Shown here: in pieces, positions 8,690 to 16,408 of the stretch | Layout: each line of letters starts with the position of its first letter | How positions within the stretch are numbered: the stretch's first letter is position 1 | NCBI RefSeq assembly: GCF_020707265.1 | Contig: NZ_JAJFEQ010000007.1 | Coordinates: forward strand, 310,001-374,000 | Direction of reading: 5' to 3' | DNA length: 64,000 nt | DNA from: Massilia sp. IC2-477 | GTDB taxonomy: Bacteria; Pseudomonadota; Gammaproteobacteria; Burkholderiales; Burkholderiaceae_D | Translations under genes and position numbers: made by a program | Notes under the pieces: model-generated | Seen by the model: only the letters and a program-made list of their open reading frames with translations | Databases searched by the model: none | Told to the model about the DNA's origin: nothing

Positions 8690-9976
8690 CTATTGCGATC
8701 CGTGCGGCGGCATCCGGAAGTCGGTGCTGGCCGGCCGTCCCGGCAGGTGCAGGGTCGCCTGCGCCGGGGGCGCCTCCGCCACCACCGCGCCGCGCCGCAG
8801 CACCAGCTTGCGCGCCGCGCGCAGGCGGATCGCTTCCACGGTGGAGCCGGCATCCAGCAGCACCAGGTCCGCATGGCAGCCGGGCGCCACGCCATAGCCT
8901 TCGAGGCCGAGGATGCGGGCCGGGGTCTCGGTCACGGCCAGGAAGCACTGGTGCATGGCCTCCACCCCGGTCATCTGCGCCACGTGCAGGCCCATGTGCG
9001 CCACCTCCAGCATGTCGCCCGAGCCCATGCCGTACCAGGGATCGAGCACGCAATCGTGGCCGAAGGCGACGTCCACGCCCGCCGCCAGCAGTTCGGGCAC
9101 GCGCGTCATGCCGCGCCGCTTGGGATAGGTGTCGTGGCGGCCCTGCAGCGTGATATTGATGAGCGGATTGGCGATCGCCGCCACCCCGCTTTCCGCGATC
9201 AGGGGCAGCAGCTTGCTCACGTAGTAATTGTCCATCGAGTGCATCGAGGTCAGGTGCGAAGCGGCCACCAGGCCGTGCATGCCGAGACGGTGGGTTTCTG
9301 CCGCCAGGGTCTCGATGTGGCGCGACATCGGGTCGTCGGTCTCGTCGCAATGCATGTCCACGCGCCGGTCGTGCTGGGCCGCGAACTCGCACAGCAGGCG
9401 GATCGACGCGGCGCCGTCCGCCATGGTGCGCTCGAAGTGCGGGATGCCGCCCACCACGTCCACGCCCATGGCGATGGCGCGCTTCAGATTGTTGAAGGCG
9501 TTCGCGCTGCGCAGCAGGCCGTCCTGGGGGAAGGCGACCAGCTGCAGGTCGAGGTAGGGCGCGACCTGCTTGCGCACCTCCAGCAGCGCCTCAACCGCCA
9601 GCAGGCGGTCATCGCAGACGTCGACGTGGGTGCGGATCGCCAGCAGCCCGCGCGCCACCGCCCAGTCGCAGTAGCGCAGTGCGCGCTCGACCAGGGCGTC
9701 CTGGGCCAGTTGCGGCTTGAGTTCTCCCCACAGGCTGATCCCTTCCAGCAGGGTGCCGCTGCGGTTCACGCGCGGCAGGCCGTAGCTCAGGGTCGAATCC
9801 ATGTGGAAGTGCGCATCCACAAAAGGAGGGCTGACCAGGTCGCCGTCAGCGTCGATCTCGCGCGCGCCCTGCGCCGCCAGCCGCTTTTCCACGGCGACGA
9901 TGCGTTCGCCATTGATACCGATGTCGATGCCGCGGCTGCCGTCCGGCAGGGTGGCGTTGCGAATCACAATGTCCAT
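8690..9976 (-). CDS. codA: CodA-family pyrimidine deaminase, predicted 5-methylcytosine deaminase
   Basis: A 428-residue amidohydrolase aligning end to end with E. coli cytosine deaminase (427 residues): RTHVDV, DLQLVAFPQ, MHCDETDD, ASHLTSMHS, NITLQGRHDTYPKRRG and FGHDCVLDPWY. Metal and catalytic residues are all present: His56, His58, His209, Glu212, His241, Asp308. The residue after the metal Asp is Cys309, where E. coli has Asp314; loss of that discriminating Asp is known from bacterial enzymes that deaminate 5-methylcytosine to thymine, so this substrate is likely. The ATG at 9976 is preferred to a GTG at 9982 because AGGAGG sits 7 bases before it. No codB permease lies next to it. Confidence 0.9.
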   Translation of the reverse strand: MDIVIRNATLPDGSRGIDIGINGERIVAVEKRLAAQGAREIDADGDLVSPPFVDAHFHMDSTLSYGLPRVNRSGTLLEGISLWGELKPQLAQDALVERALRYCDWAVARGLLAIRTHVDVCDDRLLAVEALLEVRKQVAPYLDLQLVAFPQDGLLRSANAFNNLKRAIAMGVDVVGGIPHFERTMADGAASIRLLCEFAAQHDRRVDMHCDETDDPMSRHIETLAAETHRLGMHGLVAASHLTSMHSMDNYYVSKLLPLIAESGVAAIANPLINITLQGRHDTYPKRRGMTRVPELLAAGVDVAFGHDCVLDPWYGMGSGDMLEVAHMGLHVAQMTGVEAMHQCFLAVTETPARILGLEGYGVAPGCHADLVLLDAGSTVEAIRLRAARKLVLRRGAVVAEAPPAQATLHLPGRPASTDFRMPPHGSQ

Positions 9977-10171
9977 GCGCACTCCTCCTTTGTCTGCCTG
10001 ATTGTATCCATTTCCGGACGGACTTGATGCTGAGCAGTCCCCATCGCACCTTAATGCTGCATCGCAATATTTCTGTTCTAAAACAAACCAACAAGCCTTT
10101 GCAACATTGGCCTGTGGAGGCTACACTAGCCGATATTGCAGTGCGCCATAAATGACTGACAAGGAAACCCT

Positions 10172-10885
10172 ATGACCTCTCTCCATGACCAGTTTTCCGC
10201 AGTACGCAAGGCCCAGTTCCACGCGCAGTTCGATTTCTTCAATTCCATGACCACCCAGGCCATCGAGAGCGCCAGCCGCGTGGCCGCACTCAACCTGGCC
10301 ATCTCGCGCGACGCGGTCCAGCGTTCGCTCGGTACCGGTTTCGCGCTGATGAATTCGCGCGACCCGCGCGATGTCCTCACCCTGGGCGGCCAGGCCGAAG
10401 AACAGGTGCGCAGCCTATTCGCCTATGGCCGTGAGCTGCTCGGCATTGCCAGCGGCGTCCGTCCGTATGCCGTGCGCCCGCAGGCCCTGACACTGGCGCC
10501 GCAGCAGGCGGTCGAGACGGTTGAGACGGTCGAGGTGGTGGAACAGGCCGCAGACCCGGCGGTCGCGGTTGCCGCTGACCTTGCCGGTGACCTTGCTGAC
10601 ACGGCGCCAAGCGCAGAGGCGCTTGCGCCAACGCTCGGCGACACGCTCGCCGCGGCGATCCCGGCCGAACCCGTGGTCGTGGCCGAAGCACCTGCCGCGC
10701 TTGACGAGCTGGTGGCCGAGCCGGCGCCGGTCGCGGAACCGAAGCCGATCGCCAAGGCCGCCGGCAAGGGTGCGCCCCGCGCCGCCGCTGCCGCCCACCC
10801 CGCCGCCGCGCCGGTGGCCGAGCTCGATGCCACCGAGGCGCCGAAGGTCGAGCTTGCCCCCGCTTCCTCCAAACGGAAGAAGTGA
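10172..10885 (+). CDS. Phasin family protein with long Ala/Pro/Val-rich tail
   Basis: A 237-residue protein. Residues 1-100 form the amphipathic helical phasin domain (QFSAVRKAQFHAQFDFFN, ALNLAISRDAVQRS, AEEQVRSLFAYGRELL) that coats polyhydroxyalkanoate granules. Residues 110-237 are low-complexity, rich in Ala, Val, Pro and Glu, with repeated AxPxAE/VVE units and a basic end KRKK. The tail resembles the extended tails of some phasins that self-associate or touch DNA, but that is inference. AAGGAAA stands before the ATG. No PHA synthase gene is nearby. A hairpin terminator follows. Confidence 0.85.
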   Translation: MTSLHDQFSAVRKAQFHAQFDFFNSMTTQAIESASRVAALNLAISRDAVQRSLGTGFALMNSRDPRDVLTLGGQAEEQVRSLFAYGRELLGIASGVRPYAVRPQALTLAPQQAVETVETVEVVEQAADPAVAVAADLAGDLADTAPSAEALAPTLGDTLAAAIPAEPVVVAEAPAALDELVAEPAPVAEPKPIAKAAGKGAPRAAAAAHPAAAPVAELDATEAPKVELAPASSKRKK

Positions 10886-10930
10886 AAGCGCACGGGCGCG
10901 CCTGCGCCCGATTGGCAAAGCGACTACACT

Positions 10931-10957
10931 AGCGGGCTTCGGCCCGCTTTTGTTTTC
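10931..10957 (+). terminator. Rho-independent terminator after phasin gene
   Basis: Stem AGCGGGC / GCCCGCT with a TTCG loop, followed by TTTTGTTTT. It lies 46 bp after the phasin stop and 28 bp before the mdlA start. Confidence 0.85.
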
Positions 10958-10984
10958 GGGCGCACCAATCTCCAAGGAAACTGA

Positions 10985-12736
10985 ATGAGTCTTGCAAGGC
11001 TGATCGGCGGTTTCGTCCGCCGGCACTGGCATGCCTATGTCTCGTCGGCCTTCATGCTGGCCGGCGTCGCCATCTGTACGGTCTTGATTCCACGCAAGGT
11101 CGGCGCCCTGGTCGACGGCCTCGCCGCGCACAGCCTGGACCGGCACGCGCTGCTGGTGGGCCTCGCCCAGCTGCTCGGCCTCGGCGTGGCGATCTACGTG
11201 CTACGCGTGGGCTGGCGCATCCGCCTGTATTCGGCCGCCTACAACCTGGGCGTCGAGCTGCGCACCCGCCTGTACGCGCGCCTGGCCGCCCAGGGACCGG
11301 CCTTCTACCAGCGCCAGCGCACCGGCGACCTGATGGCGCTCGCCACCAACGACATCGACGCCATCGAAATGGCGGCCGGCGAAGCGATGCTGGCCGGCTT
11401 CGACGGCACCCTGACCCTGGTCATGGTGCTGGGCATCATGACACTCGGGGTCGACCCGCGCCTGGCCGGCGTCGCCCTACTGCCCTTCCCGCTGATGGCT
11501 TTCGCATTCTGGCGCATCTCGAGCCAGGTCCACACGGCCGAAGCGGACGCGCTGAAACGCTTTTCAAGCCTGAACGACCATGTGCAGGAATCGCTGTCGG
11601 GCGTGCGGACCCTGCGCGCCCTCGGCCTCGAAGAGCGCAGCGCAGCGCAGTTCAGCGAACTGGCCGGTAACGCGGCCGCCGCCAGCCTCACGGCCCAGCG
11701 CTGGGAAGCCGCCTACGAGCCGGCCGTGGGCCTGACCCTCACCGCCGCCACCGGCCTGACCCTGGGCCTGGGTGGCTACCTGGTCTGGAACAACGAACTG
11801 ACGGTGGGTGCGCTGACCAGCTTCTCGATGTACCTGGGCCAGCTGATCTGGCCGATGTTCGCGGCCGGCTGGGTGCTGTCCCTGATCGAGCGCGGCAAAG
11901 CCGGCCTGGCGCGCCTGCAGCCGCTGCTCGACATGCCGCTCACGGTCGAGGACAAGGGCACGCTCGAGATCATCGGCCGCGGCCCGCTGGCGTTAGATAG
12001 CGTGCGCTTCTCCTACCATGAGGCCGAGCGCCCGGCCCTGGACGGCGTGTCGGTGACGCTGCAGCCGGGCCAGACCCTGGGCCTGGTCGGTCCGACGGGC
12101 GCCGGCAAGTCGACCCTGCTGCGCGTGCTGCTGCGCCAGGCCACGCCGCAGCACGGCGCGGTTACCTGGGCCGGGCAGCCGCTGGAGGCGTATCGCCTCG
12201 AAGCCTTGCGCGCAGCCATGAGCTGGGTGCCGCAGGAATCCTTCCTGTTCTCGGCCACGATTGCGGAAAACATCGCGCTGGCCCGCCCGGGCGCTTCGCG
12301 CACCGAGATCGAGGAAGCGGCCCGGATGGCATCGATCCACGACGACATCCTGCGCTTCCCGCATGGCTACGACACCCCGGTCGGCGAAAAGGGCATCACC
12401 CTCTCCGGCGGCCAGCGCCAGCGCGTCGCCATCGCGCGCGCCCTGCTGGCCGACAGCGCCCTGCTGCTGCTCGACGACGCCCTGTCGGCGGTGGACACCG
12501 GCACCGAGACCGGCATCCTGGAACACCTGGACGAGCTGCGCGCCGCGCGGCCGGAGCGCGCCGCCATCATCGCCAGCCACCGCCTGTCGGCGGTGGTGCG
12601 GGCCGACCACATCGTGGTGCTGCGCGACGGCCGCATCACGGAAAGCGGCACCCACGACGAACTCTTGCTGCTGGACGGCTGGTATGCCAGCCAATGGCGC
12701 TATCAACAACTGGAGGCCAGCATTGACGCCGACTGA
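10985..12736 (+). CDS. mdlA: ABC half-transporter MdlA (multidrug-type, TM + ATPase)
   Basis: A 583-residue fused membrane/ATPase half-transporter, inner membrane. Residues 1-315 hold six transmembrane helices, with FYQRQRTGDLMALATNDIDA as coupling segment; the ATPase has Walker A GPTGAGKST (369-377), signature LSGGQRQRV, Walker B LLLLDDALSAVD and switch His in IIASHRLS. It is very like E. coli MdlA throughout, down to the ending WRYQQLEASID. The family forms an MdlA-MdlB heterodimer whose natural substrate is not established. Its stop is 30 bp before the mdlB start, so the two form an operon. Confidence 0.9.
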   Translation: MSLARLIGGFVRRHWHAYVSSAFMLAGVAICTVLIPRKVGALVDGLAAHSLDRHALLVGLAQLLGLGVAIYVLRVGWRIRLYSAAYNLGVELRTRLYARLAAQGPAFYQRQRTGDLMALATNDIDAIEMAAGEAMLAGFDGTLTLVMVLGIMTLGVDPRLAGVALLPFPLMAFAFWRISSQVHTAEADALKRFSSLNDHVQESLSGVRTLRALGLEERSAAQFSELAGNAAAASLTAQRWEAAYEPAVGLTLTAATGLTLGLGGYLVWNNELTVGALTSFSMYLGQLIWPMFAAGWVLSLIERGKAGLARLQPLLDMPLTVEDKGTLEIIGRGPLALDSVRFSYHEAERPALDGVSVTLQPGQTLGLVGPTGAGKSTLLRVLLRQATPQHGAVTWAGQPLEAYRLEALRAAMSWVPQESFLFSATIAENIALARPGASRTEIEEAARMASIHDDILRFPHGYDTPVGEKGITLSGGQRQRVAIARALLADSALLLLDDALSAVDTGTETGILEHLDELRAARPERAAIIASHRLSAVVRADHIVVLRDGRITESGTHDELLLLDGWYASQWRYQQLEASIDAD

Positions 12737-12767
12737 CAAAGAGCTGAAGGAGGAAGGAGGAGCGAAC

Positions 12768-14525
12768 ATGCGCGCCCAGACGGCGCAGGCGGCGCGCCTG
12801 CTGCGCCGCGCGGCCGATCCCGACCGCCGCCACCTGTACTGGGCCACCTTCTGGCTCGCCATCGCCGCCGGCCTGGAGGTGCTCGGTCCCCTGCTGGGCA
12901 AGGCCCTGATCGACGACCACCTCCTGACGCGCAACCTGGACTGGCAGCGCATGTCGCTGCTGCTGGGTGGCCTGGTGGTGACCGGCTGGGCTTCGTCCTG
13001 GATCCGCTACCTGCAGCTGATCCGCCTGTCCGGCCTGGCGATGCGCTCGGTGCGGCGCCTGCGCGAATGGGTCTATGGCCACGTGCTGCGCCTGCCGATG
13101 GCCTTCTTCGACCGCGCCATCACCGGCCAGCTGGTGAGCCGCGTGACCAATGACACCGAGGCGGTCAAGACCCTGTACATCCAGGTGCTGTTCGTGATGC
13201 TCGACTCGACCATCGTACTGGTCGGGACCATGGCCGCCATGGCCTGGCTCGACTGGCGCCTGATGCTGGTGGTGCTGGCGCTGGTGCCGGCGGTGGTCGG
13301 CATTGTCTGGCTCTACCAGCGCCTGTCGGCGCCGGCCGTGACCCGCGCGCGCGCCCTGCGCAGCGACATCAACGGCCAGATGGCCGAATCGATCGGCGGC
13401 ATGAGCGTCCTACAGGCCAGCAATGCCCAGCAGCGCTTCGGTGAGCGCTTCATGAACACCAACCGCGCGCACCGCAAGGCGCGCCTGGCCGAGCTGCGCG
13501 CCAACGCTTTCCTGCTGCGCCCGGCGCTGGACCTGCTCAACGTGGTGCTGCTCACCATCGTGATCTACGGCTTCGGCCAGCGCCAGATGAATGCGGTGGA
13601 AGTGGGCGTGCTGTACGCCTTCATCAGCTACATCGCGCGCGTGGTCGAGCCGCTGATCCAGATCACCATGCAGTTCAGCGGCCTGCAGCAGGCGGTGGTG
13701 GCCACCGCGCGCGTGTCCACCCTGCTCGACGAGGCCGGCGCGGCCGAACATGCCGCCGGGCGTATTGGTAACGAGGCCGCCTTCGACCCCAGGGCGCCGG
13801 CAGTGCGCGTGCGCCACGTGAACTTCGCCTATGTGGAGGGCCAGCGCGTGCTGCACGACCTGTCGCTCGACATCCCGCAGGGCGCCTTCTTCGGCATCGT
13901 CGGCCATACCGGCAGCGGCAAGTCGACCCTGCTCTCGCTGCTGCTGCGCTACTACACGGCGGATGAGGGCAGCATCGAGATCGGCGGCCTGCCGCTCGCC
14001 TCGATCGGCAACGAGCGCTTCCGCAACGAAGTCGGCCTGGTGCCGCAGGACCCGTTCATCCTGGCCGCCAGCGCGCGCGAGAACATCGACATGGGCCGCG
14101 GCCTGCCGCTCGAGCGCATCGAGGCAGCGGCGCGGGCGGCGCACGCGCACGGCTTCATCGCGGCGCTGGAACAGGGCTACGAGACCCAGCTGGGCGAAGG
14201 CGGCTCGCGCCTGTCCTCGGGACAGAAACAGCTGGTGGCGATCGCACGCGCGCTGGCCGGCCAGCCGCGCATCCTGCTGCTGGACGAAGCGACCTCGCGC
14301 ATCGACAGCGCCACCGAGCAGATCGTGCAGGAAGCGCTGGAAGAACTGCGCGGCAAGGTGACCATCATCGCGATCGCGCACCGCCTCTCCACCATCCGCG
14401 CGGCCGACCGCATCATCGTGCTGAACCACGGCCGCATCACGGAAGCCGGCTCGCACGAAGACCTGATGCGCATCGAGGGCGGCCTGTACCAGCGCCTGTA
14501 CCTGCTGCAGCAGATCGCCCTGTAG
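12768..14525 (+). CDS. mdlB: ABC half-transporter MdlB
   Basis: A 585-residue partner half-transporter of the inner membrane. Six TM helices precede an ATPase with Walker A GHTGSGKST, signature LSSGQKQLVAIARAL, Walker B ILLLDEATSRIDS and IAIAHRLSTI. Segments such as ISRVTNDTE, GEVGVLYAFISY-like VEVGVLYAFISYIARVVEPL and LLQQ endings match E. coli MdlB. The frame is open far upstream into mdlA, but the ATG at 12768 is chosen because AAGGAGG lies 7 bases before it. The stop abuts the stop of the convergent next gene with no spacer. Confidence 0.9.
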   Translation: MRAQTAQAARLLRRAADPDRRHLYWATFWLAIAAGLEVLGPLLGKALIDDHLLTRNLDWQRMSLLLGGLVVTGWASSWIRYLQLIRLSGLAMRSVRRLREWVYGHVLRLPMAFFDRAITGQLVSRVTNDTEAVKTLYIQVLFVMLDSTIVLVGTMAAMAWLDWRLMLVVLALVPAVVGIVWLYQRLSAPAVTRARALRSDINGQMAESIGGMSVLQASNAQQRFGERFMNTNRAHRKARLAELRANAFLLRPALDLLNVVLLTIVIYGFGQRQMNAVEVGVLYAFISYIARVVEPLIQITMQFSGLQQAVVATARVSTLLDEAGAAEHAAGRIGNEAAFDPRAPAVRVRHVNFAYVEGQRVLHDLSLDIPQGAFFGIVGHTGSGKSTLLSLLLRYYTADEGSIEIGGLPLASIGNERFRNEVGLVPQDPFILAASARENIDMGRGLPLERIEAAARAAHAHGFIAALEQGYETQLGEGGSRLSSGQKQLVAIARALAGQPRILLLDEATSRIDSATEQIVQEALEELRGKVTIIAIAHRLSTIRAADRIIVLNHGRITEAGSHEDLMRIEGGLYQRLYLLQQIAL

Positions 14526-15365
14526 TCAGGCGCCGGGGCGGCGCAGGTCGCGCACGACCTGCGCCGCGACCTTGTCAAGCGCCGGAAAATGCTGCCCCAG
14601 GCCCTGCTGCAGGGCTGCCGGCACGCTGTCGGCGCACCAGCCGTGGCGCATGCACAGTTCCAGGGTGCCCACCGCCTCCGGCCCGCACTCCGCGCCCAGG
14701 CGGCACACGACCATGGCCTCGCCAAACGCGGCGCCCGGCGCAGCCGTGGACATGTGCGCCACCACCGCAGCCGCCGCCAGCGGGGCGATCATTTCGGGAT
14801 TGCCCTGCTCGAAGGCCCGGCCCAGCATGCCGGCCCTGCCCTCGGCGCCGTCGGCCGACAAGAAGCCGAACACGGTGTCCAGCACGGCGTCTGCGCCCGG
14901 ATCGGGATCCTTCGCCGCCCGCAGTTCGCGCCGCGCATCCTGCAGGCCCTCCGGGCTGAAGTCGCAGCGCCGCTGCAGCTCGGCGGCGGCCTGGCGGCGC
15001 GCCGGCGGCAGGGCCGCCGGGTCCTGCTCCAGCACCCGCTCGCAGATCGACAGGGCCTGCGCCGCGTAGTAGAGGGCGCCCTTGCCCGGCTTGCGCACGG
15101 CATCGTAGAAGAACTCGCGCAGGCTGCGGGCGCGGCCGAACCTGGCATGGGTAGCGAACCACGCCGTGTCCACCCGCTGCGGCGCGGCGGACGGAATGGC
15201 GGCAAGCACCTTTGGAAGCAGCGCTGGTGTGGCGCTTCGCAGCGGGACGGGGGACGGCGCCGGCAAGGCCACGGCGGGCGGCTGCGGCGCTGGAACGGTC
15301 AGTGCGACGACAGCGGCTAGCAGTGCGCTGAGCACGATGCCGATGGCGATTTCACGAAGTCGCAT
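14526..15365 (-). CDS. Hypothetical anchored periplasmic protein
   Basis: A 279-residue protein I do not recognise. It starts with one hydrophobic segment (about residues 7-25: signal anchor or uncleaved signal), then a Pro/Ala-rich linker (26-62) and a helical domain (63-279) containing six cysteines that could form disulfides in the periplasm (SICERV, RCDFS, VVCRLGAEC, LELCMRHGWC). No catalytic motif is visible. It converges with mdlB, the two stop codons touching, and reads in the same direction as the DUF2243 gene 34 bp upstream, with which it may be co-transcribed. Confidence 0.7.
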   Translation of the reverse strand: MRLREIAIGIVLSALLAAVVALTVPAPQPPAVALPAPSPVPLRSATPALLPKVLAAIPSAAPQRVDTAWFATHARFGRARSLREFFYDAVRKPGKGALYYAAQALSICERVLEQDPAALPPARRQAAAELQRRCDFSPEGLQDARRELRAAKDPDPGADAVLDTVFGFLSADGAEGRAGMLGRAFEQGNPEMIAPLAAAAVVAHMSTAAPGAAFGEAMVVCRLGAECGPEAVGTLELCMRHGWCADSVPAALQQGLGQHFPALDKVAAQVVRDLRRPGA

Positions 15366-15399
15366 GTGGCTGGCAACTCATCGGCTTGCCGACATCGTA

Positions 15400-16152
15400 T
15401 CAAGCCTTCGACCAGTTGAAGCAGCCCGCCGGCACGCCCGCACCACTGACCAGCAGCGCCCCATGCCGGTAGAAGTCCCAGCGCTTTTCGCTTGGCACGG
15501 CCACCACCACCACGCCCATCGCGCGGTCGCTCCATACCAGGCGCGCGTCCAGCGCATCGAGCGCAGCGTACACCTCGCGCGGGCCCGCGCCGGGCTGGAA
15601 CACCACGGTGGCAAAGCCGGTTTGCGCCGGCGGGACCAGTGCCCAGGCGCCGGCGCCCGCGCTCACCGCCGCCAGCAACAGCATCGCGGCCGCACCATGC
15701 AGGCCAGGGCCTCCGCCGCGGCGGCGCAGGCGCAGGCCGATCAAGAGCGGGACGATGCCGAACAGCGCCAACCAGAGGAGGTCCCACAGCAGCGGCTTGT
15801 CGCTGTCGATGCGGATGCGGTGGATCCCCAGCAGCCAGTGCGACAGCAGAGCGTCGACCACGTGCCAGATGCCGAAGCCCACCAGGGCCGCCCCCACCAG
15901 CGGCCAGCCCCAGTTCCCCTGTCCACGCCTGTGCAAGCGCCACAGGCCGGCGAGGCCCGCCAGCGCGATCAGGTACATCAGCGCGTGAAAGTAGCCATCC
16001 CACAGCACCTGCAGGCGCAGGTCGTCGATGCCGGGCACCAGGCTCAAAAGGTGGTGCCATTGCAGGATCTGGTGCAGCAGGATGCCGTCGAAGAAGCCGC
16101 CGAGCGCAAAGCCGAGCACGGCGCCCCAACGGAACCATGGTGTTTTCCACAT
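15400..16152 (-). CDS. DUF2243 family membrane protein
   Basis: A 250-residue inner-membrane protein. Residues 1-165 hold four or more TM helices with the family's conserved histidines (LGGFFDGILLHQILQWHH, YFHALMY, GFGIWHVVDALLSHW, GIHRIR), as in DUF2243, where they may bind a metal. Residues 175-250 form a globular C-terminal part, which is not typical for the short DUF2243 proteins (about 160 residues) and may be a fused extra domain. The ATG at 16152 is chosen over the GTG at 16161 for its better spacing from GAGG. Function is unknown. Confidence 0.8.
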   Translation of the reverse strand: MWKTPWFRWGAVLGFALGGFFDGILLHQILQWHHLLSLVPGIDDLRLQVLWDGYFHALMYLIALAGLAGLWRLHRRGQGNWGWPLVGAALVGFGIWHVVDALLSHWLLGIHRIRIDSDKPLLWDLLWLALFGIVPLLIGLRLRRRGGGPGLHGAAAMLLLAAVSAGAGAWALVPPAQTGFATVVFQPGAGPREVYAALDALDARLVWSDRAMGVVVVAVPSEKRWDFYRHGALLVSGAGVPAGCFNWSKA

Positions 16153-16355
16153 CGCGTTCACCTCGGGTGGGGACAGGTCCGGGCCAGTATAGCCCGGTCA
16201 TCCCGAAGCACCTGCACCATTCGCACGGGATCAGGCGCAGCCGTTTGCGACAAGTGGTCACAAACAGGTGATGAGCGTGCGTCACGTCTGGCCGCGGCGA
16301 TGTGTCATTTTGGTGACAAACTAGAGAAATTGAAATTTCCATTTTGCAACAGGCC

Positions 16356-16361
16356 TATAAT
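16356..16361 (+). promoter_or_regulatory. Candidate -10 box for the diguanylate cyclase gene
   Basis: A perfect TATAAT lies 48 bp before the ATG in an AT-rich stretch (16316-16380). The best upstream partner, TTGAAA at 16330-16335, has a 20-bp spacer, so the promoter is only tentative. Confidence 0.35.
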
Positions 16362-16408
16362 GGATTGCTACAAAACAGATGTGACGCTGTCGGTTTTTGA
16401 AATCTCTC

